DNA of 64,000 nucleotides. Source: Corallium rubrum (Eukaryota; Cnidaria; Anthozoa; Scleralcyonacea; Coralliidae). Within the stretch, counting starts at the first letter, position 1. Each line of letters begins with the position of its first letter. Shown here in pieces: positions 10,992 to 21,670 of the stretch. Position numbers and translations under genes: made by a program. Below the pieces are notes generated by a model. That model did no database searches. It was not told where the DNA came from and saw nothing but the letters and a program-made list of their open reading frames with translations. The stretch is from contig OZ036000.1 in assembly GCA_964035015.1 (NCBI GenBank), positions 5,590,709-5,654,708 of the forward strand. The letters run 5' to 3'.

Positions 10992-12183
10992 ATGACAGTT
11001 TTGATTTTTGAAAGTGTTAATTATTACTTTGCAAATCTTTTCTTCTTGGAACGGTTTCTGTCCACATTGATCAGTTTATACAAGGTAAGAAATAGTTTCA
11101 AAACTGTGACGTTGTTTATCTTATATACTATATACAAAATCTATAAGTACTTGGTCGGAAACAGGGTACTGTACTTATAGCAGTACTAGAAATATTCAGC
11201 TTTTGCTAGAAGTTGGGCCTTCAACCTTCTTTTATCGAAGAAACTGCTATATACCTAAATTATTTATAATGATAAAATCGCTTTATAAGTTTAATTTTGG
11301 TTGAATTGTGTGTTGTGCTCACTGGTCAGTGACTCATGTTTATACTGCATGTACACATGTATATATCATACACCAGTGCATACACTAAGAGTGAGAAGTG
11401 TGTTTTAACCAACTTCGAGCTAGATGTTTTGATATTAGAGCAAACACAACTTTCATTGTTTCGTGATCAAACAAATCAGGAAATTAATTGTTTGATCACA
11501 TACCAAACCTTTGTCTCGCTTATGATTTTCCTATCTGTTTGGTTTGTGAATTATTAATGAGTTCGAGAAGTATATATCACAGTGCCCTGTATTTACACTA
11601 TATACATTGTATATAAGAAATTTATGCTAGGTGGTGTTGGTGGCATAGTGGTTAGTGCACGTGCCTTTCACCTCTGCGAGCTGGGTTCAATACCTGCACG
11701 GTGCAGTTATCTGATTAAAATAATTCACCTTGGCCACATGTGAGAACAGTGCTTCCAGTTTGACTCTACCAAACACCACAGGTTTCCTCCGGGTACTCAG
11801 GTTTCCTCCTGTAGTAACACTGGACCAATGAGGGTGGGCCCTTACTGGAGCTCTGAGGATAACTGTTTAGATATAACTGATAGAGTTATCCAGTATAAAT
11901 AAGGTTAGATTAATTTAGTTTAAGCAAAATATGTTGGCTGTTACATAGACATTACAAAACCTTGACTTGGTGCTTTGTTTACTTGTTTTAGGTGTTGTTC
12001 AATATCTTGTATAATGAAATTAAGAAATCAACGTTTGTGGACACCAGAGCTGCTACAGTGATCCGTCCACAGAATAGTAGATACACCAGAAGTCTAACTC
12101 TTGTGAAAGCACTGAAACATTCTATAATCTACATGCCACCAATTGTATATTTTGATACTGAAATTGTTGTAAAGCTATTGTGA
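10992..12183 (+). CDS. Possible two-exon small gene, function unknown
   Basis: A low-confidence model. The ATG at 10992 (MTVLIFESVNYYFANLFF) runs to donor ACAAG/gtaaga (11084). A polypyrimidine acceptor (tttacttgttttag, 11991) then opens a frame (VLFNILYNEIKKSTF...) that ends at 12183. Both junctions are phase 0. The product would be about 94 residues with a hydrophobic, aromatic N-terminus and no motif I recognise. A CG-containing stretch and the 52-bp duplication lie upstream; a SINE sits in the intron. It could equally be chance. Confidence 0.25.
11625..11915 (+). mobile_element. tRNA-derived SINE (tRNA-Glu-like head)
   Basis: The head has a Pol III A box (TGGCATAGTGG, 11641-11651) and B box (GGTTCAATACC, 11684-11694) 32 bp apart. 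The anticodon arm resembles tRNA-Glu (CCTTTCACC, anticodon TTC). The body contains GGTTTCCTCCGGGTACTC followed by CAGGTTTCCTCC, a doubled motif common in the middle of invertebrate SINEs. The 3' end is a short A/T-rich run (AGTATAAATAAGG). It is not a functional tRNA, since no acceptor stem closes it. Confidence 0.8.
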
Positions 12184-12435
12184 AGTGCTGGGAAACTTAA
12201 AGCCTTGAATATGTTGAAAGCCTTGAAATGAAGAAATATATCTGTTGAAACTACAATACTGAGTATTGTTGTTCTGTGTTATTTAAAATACTAGCAGAAT
12301 CACAAAATATCAGTGATGTGCATTACACGTGAATGCCACTGACAGCATATTTATGGCAGGTAAAATGTTGTTTTGGAACACAATGTTGATTATCTCGAGT
12401 GATTAATTCTTTGAAAGTTTTCAAGGCGATAATGT

Positions 12436-12872
12436 ATATAGATTATTTTTGTGGAAACACCGCAATGAAAATTATTTATTTGCTAACAGTTTCGGCCTGA
12501 GTCAACAGGCTGAAAGCTTAGCAAACAAATATTTTACGGTGTTTCCACAAAAATAATCTATATGTATATGATCTGGGGTGAGTTGTACAAAGCCAAGATA
12601 GCTTATCTAGTTGATAAGTTCTAGCTAAAGAACAGCACTAATCATGCTTTGAACAACCTAATATAAAATTTTATCCACTGATAAAATTTTATCCACAGTG
12701 GATAAAAGTTAAATTGGGTTGTTCAAAGCACCACTAGAGTGGTTCTCTAGCTAGGATTTATCCACCATTTTTTTGTGTGTGTCTGTGCTTTTCACACATT
12801 TTCATGCATTTCAAGTCTATATCTCGTTCTGTACTTAACAGCGGTAGTCACATGTACGCATTGCGTACCTAT
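12436..12872. repeat. Foldback repeat, shared with 43928-44367
   Basis: The left half is a hairpin: TAGATTATTTTTGTGGAAAC at 12438 pairs with its complement near 12545-12560. The right half carries nested inverted repeats around TTTTATCCACAGTGG and GTTGTTCAAAGC. Nearly the same ~435 bp recurs at 43928-44367 and ends at the same base (GCGTACCTATTTTT). Here it runs straight into the 22-bp minisatellite; at the second site it runs into the segmental duplication. Confidence 0.75.
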
Positions 12873-12873
12873 T

Positions 12874-13368
12874 TTTTTACTTGCGTTGTGACTTTTTTTA
12901 CTTGCGTTGTGACTTTTTTTTACTTGCGTTGTGACTTTTTTTTACTTGCGTTGTGACTTTTTTTTACTTGCGTTGTGACTTTTTTAACTTGTGTTGTGAC
13001 TTTTTTTACTTGCGTTGTGACTTTTTTACTTGTGTTGTGACTTTTTTTACTTGTGTTGTGACTTTTTTTACTTGCGTTGTGACTTTTTTTTACTTGCGTT
13101 GTGACTTTTTTTTACTTGCGTTGTGACTTTTTTTTACTTGCGTTGTGACTTTTTTAACTTGTGTTGTGACTTTTTTTACTTGCGTTGTGACTTTTTTACT
13201 TGTGTTGTGACTTTTTTTACTTGTGTTGTGACTTTTTTTACTTGCGTTGTGACTTTTTTTACTTGCGTTGTGACTTTTTTACTTGCGTTGTGACTTTTTT
13301 TACTTGTGTTGCGAGTTATTTTACTTGTGTTGTGATTTCTTTTACTTGTGTTGTCACTTTTTTTTTGT
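12874..13368. repeat. 22-bp minisatellite (ACTTGCGTTGTGACTTTTTTT)
   Basis: About 22 tandem copies of a T-rich unit. They vary mainly in T-run length and G/T at one site (ACTTGCG versus ACTTGTG). Two or three further units stand alone at 10676-10720, beside a perfect hairpin (CCGCTGACCTGTCAGCGG), showing that the same family seeded both places. The open frames reading CDFFYL repeats are by-products. Confidence 0.9.
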
Positions 13369-13625
13369 CATGGCCCTTATGGGCCACCGTAGTACGAATA
13401 AAGAACTGAGCAGAAGGGCCCCGCGCTTGTTACCGAAAACCACTTCCGGAAAATCTCGCAGGCTATATTCTGTGATGAAGCTCAACGCGATTCGTCTCAT
13501 TTTATCACGTGAAACCAGACGAGAAAGAAGCAGTTTCGCTGTATAGTCGTTGAATAAAAGAAAGTCGATCGTCAAAGGACGTCAATGTCGGGAACACAAT
13601 GTGTACGCAGTGGAACGCAGGTAAG
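13369..13625 (+). promoter_or_regulatory. Candidate host promoter and first exon
   Basis: A stretch richer in C, G and CpG than its surroundings, ending in a good splice donor (GGAACGCAG/gtaagaaac, exon end 13620). An ATG at about 13585 opens 12 codons (MSGTQCVRSGTQ) into that donor. No downstream exon was found before the virus-like block, so the assignment is tentative; it may be a leftover 5' end. Confidence 0.3.
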
Positions 13626-13869
13626 AAACTCTATACTGGTAGATTCTAACTATGGTTTTCTTTTTTATAAAACGTTCTTACTGTAGATGGTTGACTACCA
13701 TAGATTTACCAATGTCTTGATGATTGGGGTGATCAGAGGAAAACGAATAAGAATATAGAGTTCTCTGACGAGAGTCGAGCCGTTCACACAAGTACACGTT
13801 CTGTGCATGTTCAGACAAGATGATACATATGGTTTTAAAAAGAACAGAAGATTTTTCCCCCTCCCGAAA

Positions 13870-14241
13870 CGCTTGACTATCGCATTAAAACACCGCATAC
13901 GCGTAAGAGTTAATCCCGTCTCCAGCAGGTATCTCTTATCATCAAAGCATGAGAGTGATATCTTATTAATTTCATAACTATCCATCTTATGTTTAACACT
14001 TCGGATGGTTGTTTTTTTTTGAAACATTTGTTTTTTATGAAATTTTGTCTTTATAGTTCTCATGTCTGATTTGTTTGTTAGCAACACTCTTCTTAATTCC
14101 CTTCGCGGTTTTACCACCTGTTCCGTTGTCTTTTAAATACGAATATATTTTACTTCTAAGACCAACAAACTCAACTATGGGAACGCCAGCCGCTTCGTCC
14201 TTCATCTTCCCAATAACCTTTTTGTTTGACTTGTTGTAGTA
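13870..14241 (-). pseudogene. DNA polymerase B, C-terminal fragment
   Basis: The minus frame ending near 14050 contains KKVIGKMKDEAAG, EFVGLRSKIYSY and HENYKDK. This is the thumb/C-terminal signature that follows motif C in virus-like family B polymerases. After a frameshift near 14040 the homology continues in another frame (SCFDDKRYLLE), which is the usual end of these proteins. It is cut from the rest of its gene by the TA-flanked transposon 14242-18706. Confidence 0.75.
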
Positions 14242-14690
14242 CACAGCAAAATCCTGATTCTTATTTTAAGAAAAAAAATACTTGTTTTAAGCAAACAATT
14301 GCTTAAAACAAGTAAGATTGTTCTTGTCAGTATAGTAAGAATAATATTCTTACCAAGAATCTTGTCAAGAATCTTGTCAAGAATATTATTCTTACCTAGA
14401 ATTTTTCGAGAATAATTTTACTTAAAATAAGAAATAATATTCTCGTGCAATTCTTGTTTCAAGCAAAAAATTACTTGTTTTAAGTAACATATTGCTTAAA
14501 ACAAGCAAAATAATTCTTGTCAGTATAGTAAGAATATTATTCTAGACTAGAATTTCATAAAGAATATTTTTACTTAAAATGAGTAAAAATAGTCTGCAAG
14601 TAAGTAAAATTTTCTAGCACTGATTCTAGAATGGATTCTTGTTTTAAGAAACAAGAAAATTCTTATTTTAAGAAAAAATTAAATGTACAC
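14242..14690. repeat. Left subterminal repeat array of the TA-flanked transposon
   Basis: Tandem and inverted short units (CTTGTTTTAAGCAA, AAGAATATTATTCTTAC) run inward from the CACAGCAAAAT end. They match in kind, but not base for base, the array at the right end. Such arrays usually serve as transposase binding sites. Confidence 0.7.
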
Positions 14691-17659
14691 GTACTGAGTT
14701 GCATTATTTATTAGTTATTTCCATGTGTTCTTAAGAGCACTAAAGTTACTATATACTTCAAGTAAATGACAAATTTTTTTAATGTAGAAATGTTTTGGGA
14801 ACTTATGCCATCTTCAATAGCATATAAGAATAATTATTTAAATATTTATCGAAATAATTCTTTCATATCTTGTACTGGCATAAGTTTACCGAAACATGTC
14901 TACAGAAAGTTAAATTTAAGAGTACTAACAATAGAAATTATATTAAAAAACATGCAGACATTATACATACGAATGTTCTAACATTCTCCAGGAGAGCAAT
15001 ACTTTTACAAGTCATTCAGGGTTTTGGTAACATCCAATTTGAAATCACACCAGGATGACACTTGTCACCAAAGATTAGGTCTTGCAACTTCACAGCAACA
15101 TCCACCATCCTTGAAGATACAGATCAGTACAGTGTATGCCAAATCCAATTACTAGAATATTGCGAATAATGTCACAACAGCTTCAAACAGTTTGCTTTTC
15201 TTGAACATACACAGGATTTGCCTTCCACAACCAGACACCATAAGACCAGGGGTAAAGCTGGACCACTTCCACAGCCACCTGTCAAGTTGCTCATCATCTT
15301 AACATTACAAAAAGTCAAAAGTAATATTAAAATAAAGGTTTAACTTAAGTGGGAAGCACAGATAAAAGTGTTAGTGGTAAATACATATGGCAGGTCTAAA
15401 TTGCAGCCTGCAGTCTGGAAAAATTAAGACCAGCAAACAAATGATACTGTAGGTAATGTGAGGCTGTAATAGAATTCTTGGTTGGTTGACCAAAATCTTA
15501 TCTTTCACAAAATAGAACTGTTTAAAATGTATTTTATTGTGCAACATATGCAAATACAGTAGGCACTGCATATTTTTTATTCATATGCCTGACTGAGTCA
15601 TTTCTTCTTTCTTGATATTTAGCATTGGGTGGTTAACTCATGAGCTATTAAAATCTCTCCATGATTAACCAAAAGCCAAAATCTATTTGCCCAAGTAAAA
15701 CTTTGGCTCCAGGGCAATCAAGCAACAAGTAATTTGGAACCCGGCATAGGCTCAATTTTACCTGACCCAGTTATAATCACATATTAATAAATAAAATGAT
15801 CAGTCCCTGACAGATAGAAGTGATACTCCAGTCTATCATATAACAAGTTACATACTTAAGTCCAGTTTTAAGTATAACTTAAATTATGGAAACCTTTTTA
15901 GTTTTCAATTTTTAAAGAAAAAGCTCTATGGTGTGAAAATTCTTGAATAAAGATCTAATAATCTTTCCACACTAGATATTTTAACTAAAATATGGTAACA
16001 ATACATGTAGCACCTCTAATTAATATGTGATTTCATCACTATGATTATTATAACCTCTTTATTGAGAAATGTGCTGACACTGGTAGGATAAAGTTTGCAT
16101 GTAGTTGCTACAAGCCTACACAGCACATCTCAGTCCATCTACATGTTTCTTAATTTTTTCAGCATATGTAAATACCCCCAGGATTAAGTAATGAATTTCA
16201 TGTTAGGCAGCTATTTGTTGCATATATATTAGTTTCTCATCCAGGACTTTGCCAAAAGTTCATGCGGGAGGGCAGCCATTACCATTAACCCATTATTGGG
16301 GTAGTACAGTACATTGAAAAGCAGAACTAAGTACTGCAGTATGTTAAAAATACAGGCATATGACATGCACATGAAAAAACATGACTACACCAAATGACAC
16401 CCAAGCTCCTTTGTGATTTCTGAGCCGAGGTTTCCTCATGGTTGTGTTAATAATAATAACATTAATAATAATAATAATAAAACTTGAGTTGGGCTGGAAT
16501 AGTTGGGCAAAAATGTGAGTGGGAAAATGAGAAACTAATATGCAACAAATAGTGGCCTTAATTGATTAAAGTTTTAGTATGAAAACTATATATTGCACTA
16601 CTAGACACATAATTTTTTAACAAATTCTTAATCCAAAACAGTTGAAAGCTTCAATTTTGAACCATCATTTGTAAACGTGTGCATGAATGTGATAACTACA
16701 GAACTGTTAAGAAATAAAACTTTACATTAGATACTAACCAACAAATCAATTGATATCTTTTCACACACGTCTAAACTCAAAGAACAATGTTCTCTTTATT
16801 TATTTTGTTCTGTCATGAATTGGGGTTCCAGTACTATCATCATTTCCAGTCTAAGGTATACGATTTTGGTCTTGATAATCCTTTAATAAACTAAGACAAA
16901 GATTATGTTAGTATACAGCCAAACACATACACTGTGCATCCCCTTCTTGGTTTGCACTGATACATTGCAAAATTAAATAATTATAGTAAGTTTAGCCTGG
17001 CACTAGCTGAAGCTTCATGCAAACCATGTGACTACATTTAGCTACTGAAAGATTGTTGTAACCTTGTGTGTAACTATGATCAGCCTGTATCAGGCAAGTG
17101 CTTCTGAAATAATACAAATATATCAGAAGAAAAGCCTTATTTTTTTAACTCTCAACAATACCATGGATTAACTCCTGAACATTTCATTTGTTTAATTAAC
17201 TCTGAACATGCAAACAAAAAATAAGTTTGCCCCCAGATTCCAAACAAAGAACATTGCTGTCTAGGAATATCTAGTTGTCAAGCTGTGTTGTTAACACAGT
17301 AGAGCGTTTTCTTAAATTAAATATCGAAACATAACAGTTGTATGCATCAAAAGGGGAACCAAATGGTCGACTTTTAGTAAATGAATTTTACCTATGCATT
17401 GTTATGTATTCAAAATTGCCGCCGTTAATTGTTGATCAACACAAATAATTTGTCAATTCCCAAAACAAATCATAAGTAACTCCTTCAATTGTAATACTTA
17501 TAAACTAAGAAAATAAACATATTTTGTAAGGATCAAACGGCAAATCTTTGTAAGAACATTTCTATTCCGTAGCGACTAGCGAATAAATAAATGAAGCTAC
17601 ATACATTTGCTGAATCACCAATCAGTATACAAAATTGCTGATTTACATGTAAGAATCTA

Positions 17660-17810
17660 TGACTTACCTTCAATAATGTGATCGCATCCATCGTCTGTAT
17701 ACGTCTAGCGAAGAACCATTTACAAAACAAGCAATAAATTACAAAGCCATAATGACAAACAATCGCCAACGGCCAACGAACTTCGAAAACACGCCGTCAC
17801 CGGGTTCCCG
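17660..17810 (-). promoter_or_regulatory. Candidate first exon with strong donor inside the transposon
   Basis: On the minus strand an ATG at 17691 reads MDAITLLK and then meets a consensus donor (AAG/gtaagt, exon end 17668). CpG-containing DNA lies upstream (17780-17845). This is the look of a 5' exon and promoter. No downstream exon was identified toward 15 kb, although 15070-15300 has a GC-richer, exon-like stretch. If real, the transposon captured host promoter DNA or sits over an older gene. Confidence 0.3.
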
Positions 17811-18239
17811 CGTCATCATGGGATAATTATCCCGCGTTAGCCTCGCGTGGTCTTAATAAGGACATTGCAAATCAATATTTCTACTTATGGGCTAGAATAT
17901 TTAGGTCAATTGACAGTTTTGTGTCTAATCAAATAAATAGTGTGTAGCACGCTGCACTAAATATCTGTTGAATAGTTAAGATATTTTCATGCTCTAGAAC
18001 AAGTGAATAACAAAATCATCGTTGCTATAAATTTCAGAAATTTATTCTTGGTTTATTTCTGTATCATTGTACGCATGTGATTAGAGAATGTTCTCTTACG
18101 TTTAAGTAAAATGATTATTTGTTTATTTATGGCAAGAAAATAGTTTCTTTCTTTAAGTAAAATCAATTTTTGGTAAGAAAGTATTGACTGCCCCTCGACG
18201 CTCCCCCGGTCCCCCCGGAAGCGCGGTGCGTATTTTTTG

Positions 18240-18706
18240 ACTTTTCTTGTTTTAAGTAAAATCAATTCTTGCTTTATTCGTGGTAAGAAAATTTGTTCTT
18301 GTTTTAAGTAAAACAAATTCTCGTTTTATTCTTGGTTAGAAAATATTTTCTTGTTTTAAGCAAAATTAATTCTTAGTTTAATATTGCCAAAAAATATTTT
18401 CTTGCTTTAAGTGAAATCAATTCTTGGTTTATTCTTGCCAAATAATATTTTCTTGTTTTAAGTAAAATCAATTCTTGGTTTATTCTTGTTAAGAAAATAT
18501 TTTCTTGTTTTAAGTGAAATCAATTCTTGGTTTATTCTTGTCAAGAAAATATTTTCTTGCTTTAAGTAAGATATATTCTTGGTTAGAAATAATTTTCTTG
18601 TTTTAAGTAAAATTAGTTCTAGGCAAGAACATTTTTCTTATTTTAAGAAAATTATTGCTTAAAATGAGAATCAATGTTCTAGGTAAGAATTCTCAATTTT
18701 GCTGTG
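18240..18706. repeat. Right subterminal array, ~52-bp units
   Basis: Seven or so imperfect units of TTTTCTTGTTTTAAGTAAAA, then TCAATTCTTGGTTTATTCTTG, spaced about 52 bp, running to the ATTTTGCTGTG end. A GC-rich interruption (18190-18232, CTCCCCCGGTCCCCCCGG) breaks the array's outer part. Confidence 0.75.
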
Positions 18707-18708
18707 TA

Positions 18709-19656
18709 CGGCGAGCTTTCTGGATAGTCCGAGTTGTCAAAATTGTTTTTGTCAGCCCAGAAGTCTTTGTACACGTCTTCCGCCTCAATTTCATATGTCA
18801 AACTGTCTGTATCTGTAAACAACAACTTAGCATTATTTTTGCATTTCTCTAACACATAGTTGTAATGGAAATCATACATTAATACCTTTCTCAAGTTTTC
18901 CATCGTCTTACCGAAGACGCTGTTGTTCATCAGCTTGAAGAAGTCCTTTTCGAAGGCGTTCCTGGCGGCGGTTCTCTTCACCGTGTTGAAGTCGATGTAC
19001 TGCTTTAGCCAGGGGGACTGATTGAACAACAAAACTCGGTGAACTCTCTTTACCTTCATCCCAAGCTTGACGTACAGCTGTAGGTTTCTGTAGTGAACGA
19101 CGTATTTTTCCTTGTCCATCAAATTAGTTACCAGCTTACTGACACCACCAACGCTGACGCCGAACTTCTCTTTGATTTTAAAACAATACCCCGACAGCAT
19201 ATCTTCCCGTATTTCCATCTTTTCGGGAGCTAATGGGTAGTCGTTGTGTAGGTCGTGAAATTCATCGGGATAATCAAGATCAACCTCAAGTATCATTCCA
19301 GTCCGACCGTCGTCCTCCAGAACTTCCCAGTCCAGGTTTCTCAGCTCAGCTTCACTCACCCACCTAAACCCACCAGTTGGGAGGCACTGACTCATGGCCC
19401 AACCATACAAGTTGTTAGCGTCCAGATACATTATGTACTTCACAACCTCGTTTTCGTCATACCCCTTCATGTATGGGTTGTTTGCCTTAGCGTATCTGTT
19501 GGCTATGTAGCTAACCCCACCTCTCATTCCTTTCTCGATGAACTGGAACATGTCGATGTCAGTCATTAGCTCCAACGTAACCCCAGTCATTTTCAACATG
19601 GCGTCCCAGGCTAATCCCGGTGAGGTGAAGTAGTGACAGGGGTCAAGCTTATAGTA
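18709..19656 (-). pseudogene. DNA polymerase B, palm region
   Basis: This frame holds the family B catalytic signatures in order: motif A (YLDANNLYGWAM), motif B (KLMNNSVFGKTMEN) and motif C (LLFTDTDSL). This is the virus-like DNA_pol_B_2 pattern seen in adintoviruses, Polintons and linear plasmids. An in-frame TAG at about 19657 separates it from the exonuclease half although the frame is the same; the coding sense resumes directly after it (HYFTSPGLAWDAML). The downstream end is cut by the transposon at 18706. The catalytic aspartates are present, but the gene is broken. Confidence 0.85.
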
Positions 19657-20337
19657 CTAGGTACAAGTCTTCCTAAAGTTCTCAAAGACGTCAGTTAACA
19701 GGAGAACATCCGATTTCAGGTACACGTCATGGTAGTCCCCCATTGTTTTCATTCCAAACGCCCTCCAGACCTGAGCGTGTTGGTAATCAGTGTCTGATAC
19801 TCCCTCATCATTCAGTATACTGTAAAACTCACTCTTTGGTGGAAGTTCCGTTTCCCCAAACCGGTTGAGGCTGTCCATGTGGTCATAGGGGTAAACACCC
19901 TTCGTCTTCATCAAATTCAACTTGTCACCGAACTCCTCAGCTGTGTATCTGAAGGCGTTTCCTGGGAGATTTCCAACCAACTTGTCCAGGGAACTACTCA
20001 TGAACTGAAGACTGTCCAGAAACACAAGGTTTTTACCTAACATGAAGGACAAATACTTCTCCATATTATTCGGGATGACGTTAATTTCCTGTCCGAACTT
20101 TCCGATTTCACCCATTATGAGATGGCTATCATAACCCCTTAGGTTGTGTAAGATGACTGGTATTTTATCAGTTAGTCTATGATTTCTGTTACAAAGCTGA
20201 TGAGCCGATCCCCGGTACCTTCCTGTTACATGACAGTGGTCCCGAACAGGAATGTCTTCTGCTATGTACTCCCGGTCACAGATGTGACACTTTATAGCGT
20301 CTCTAAAGTCTGTCATGTCGGCAGCACTCAAAACCAT
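19657..20337 (-). pseudogene. DNA polymerase B, zinc/endonuclease VII-like module and exonuclease region
   Basis: The frame begins with a Cys/His cluster (CHICDREY...RDHCHVTGRYRGSAH) like the endonuclease VII-type module often joined to these polymerases. It continues with Exo II (HNLRGYDSH) and Exo III-like (YLKSDVLLLTDVF) motifs for proofreading. It ends at an in-frame TAG before the palm region. Its start is set by a frameshift around 20333 relative to the preceding coding piece, so the ATG there is not a genuine start. Confidence 0.8.
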
Positions 20338-20573
20338 GTCCGATTGAAGTGTTCTTTCCGGATCTTTTTACAATACTCTACTTCTTCCAACATCTTTCCA
20401 ATAAACTTGTTGACAGCACCAGGGCCTCTATACCCCTGAACAGGTTTGCTGTATCTGTCGTCATAACAACAGACAACCTTATATCCATATCCGGTGTGAT
20501 TTAGCTTTGAGGACAGGAATCCAGCGCCCGCGAAGGCCAGGGCGTTAAACAGTCCACCAGCAACTATATACAC
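20328..20573 (-). pseudogene. Chimeric frame: start of a small membrane protein fused to polymerase linker
   Basis: The first ~25 residues (MYIVAGGLFNALAFAGAG) look like the start of a small hydrophobic protein. From GYKVVCCYDDRYSKP onward the frame reads as polymerase sequence just upstream of the Cys/His module. The switch in sense, and the absence of the polymerase N-terminal domain anywhere nearby, suggest an internal deletion that joined two genes. A frameshift at the 3' end leads into the next polymerase piece. Confidence 0.55.
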
Positions 20574-20612
20574 TAGCCATCTATATAACTAGAGATAAGT
20601 GCCACGACCCCA

Positions 20613-21005
20613 TCATAAAAAATCTGTGATAATAGAATAAATCTTAGACCTATCCCCAAATGGAATCCTGAGTAGGTAATGACCGTTGTCCTCAGCGTAT
20701 CTGTCTTTTATCCGATCATGTCTCTTCTGTACCCTAAAGCGCCTCTCTGCCTCTTCCTGGGTTATTTTCTCCGACCACCTTGAAGGGTGAAAATGTTGTT
20801 CACCATCATACTCAATCAGTATAAAAATGCCATCACTAAGAGGTACTGCAAAGTCATACCTTAGAAGACCACCACCCAACCCCACTAACCCATCAAAAGT
20901 TTTCTCCTTGATTGCCTCAACTCCATTAGCGCGTAGGGCATTCTGTACATCTATTTCTCCCCTAGACATAGGGGGCAGCCGGTATGTCTTCACGTCTACG
21001 TTCAT
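20613..21005 (-). CDS. PD-(D/E)XK-type nuclease
   Basis: About 131 residues from the ATG at 21005 (MNVDVKTYRLP). That start avoids a longer overlap with the next gene; an in-frame ATG at 21116 also exists. The core has LLRYDFAVPL followed by FILIEYDGEQHF, the D...ExD pattern of PD-(D/E)XK nucleases, then HDRIKDRYAEDNGHYLLRIP, a conserved tail of Vsr/DUF-type endonucleases found in large viruses and mobile elements. The frame is intact. Its role in the element is unknown; DNA processing or competition are possibilities. Confidence 0.7.
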   Translation of the reverse strand: MNVDVKTYRLPPMSRGEIDVQNALRANGVEAIKEKTFDGLVGLGGGLLRYDFAVPLSDGIFILIEYDGEQHFHPSRWSEKITQEEAERRFRVQKRHDRIKDRYAEDNGHYLLRIPFGDRSKIYSIITDFL

Positions 21006-21036
21006 AATAACCACCACGTGTGGGGACTCTCTTAGA

Positions 21037-21276
21037 CTACTTAGGTTTTGCGAAAGGGTCAACTGGTAAATACCCCTTTGATTGGACATATTTAATCCCA
21101 ACCGTGCTGATCTCAACGGCTAGAGCCAGCTTGACGGTACCTCTCACCGACTCGGGAGTACCCAAAGGTTCCCTCAGTATCTTCTTCGAGGCCATGGAAA
21201 TCGCCGCAATTCCACCTGTAATCAGGAGAGCGTCGTAGAGCTCGTTTAACAGTTCTTTTCGGTCGGCGGTTGACAT
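21037..21276 (-). CDS. Small protein with hydrophobic segments, unknown function
   Basis: About 79 residues from MSTADRKELLNELYD; upstream in-frame ATGs at 21303 and 21300 would add nine residues and overlap the next gene. It has two hydrophobic stretches (ALLITGGIAAISMA and LALAVEISTVGIKY), suggesting a two-pass membrane or virion membrane protein. The frame is intact and lies head to tail with neighbours a few bases away, as in a compact viral transcription unit. I do not recognise a named family. Confidence 0.6.
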   Translation of the reverse strand: MSTADRKELLNELYDALLITGGIAAISMASKKILREPLGTPESVRGTVKLALAVEISTVGIKYVQSKGYLPVDPFAKPK

Positions 21277-21292
21277 TATACTAGTATATATT

Positions 21293-21658
21293 TTATTCAT
21301 CAAAACTGTCTAAAACCGGGGAAGTCTGGGTTACGACGTTTTGTGGCTCGGATTTCACTACAATCCCTTCCAACCTCTGGACCTCTCTTTTCTCCTGCCT
21401 CATACTGTAATAAAGTGATACCCCACCGATAACCAATCCAACGGTTCCAATTAGGTAGCCGTAATAAGCTGACCAGTTTCCACCAACCCCGAGGTCAGCC
21501 TCCAGCCGCTCCCTGGCTTTCCTCTCCTTGGCTGCCTTCGATATTTGAGCCAGTCGTTTACCAGCAGCCACTCGTTTCGGATCTTTGACTCTCTCCGTCT
21601 TGACCACCGATGTTATCTTAGGGGCTTCCAGGGTTTTCTCGGGTGTTTCGTCAGCCAT
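21293..21658 (-). CDS. Basic protein with one membrane segment, unknown function
   Basis: A 121-residue frame. The N-terminal half is strongly basic (KRVAAGKRLAQISKAAKERK), like a DNA- or core-binding tail. A transmembrane segment follows (YYGYLIGTVGLVIGGVSLYY), then an acidic, Thr/Ser-rich tail. The stop overlaps the start region of the next gene by a few bases. This could be a virion core or membrane-linking protein; that is inference from composition and position only. Confidence 0.6.
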   Translation of the reverse strand: MADETPEKTLEAPKITSVVKTERVKDPKRVAAGKRLAQISKAAKERKARERLEADLGVGGNWSAYYGYLIGTVGLVIGGVSLYYSMRQEKREVQRLEGIVVKSEPQNVVTQTSPVLDSFDE

Positions 21659-21670
21659 CTATATACTGAT

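Larger units (their letters stand above)
14242..18706. mobile_element. 4.47 kb TA-flanked DNA transposon inside the polymerase gene
   Basis: It starts CACAGCAAAAT and ends ATTTTGCTGTG, flanked on both sides by TA (14240-14241, 18707-18708). TA duplication fits the Tc1/mariner-IS630 group or another TA-targeting family. Both ends are long arrays of TTACTTAAAACAAGAAAAT-type repeats. No transposase frame is visible in the central 3.3 kb, so it is non-autonomous or decayed. Taking it out with one TA leaves the polymerase frame uninterrupted at the junction, so it entered a polymerase that was still in frame at that point. Confidence 0.8.

Noticed and set aside
11625..11720. A functional tRNA gene
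   Set aside because: Boxes A and B are present, but the acceptor stem does not pair and a SINE body follows.
13200..13409. Frames encoding CDFFYL repeats
   Set aside because: By-product of the T-rich 22-bp minisatellite.
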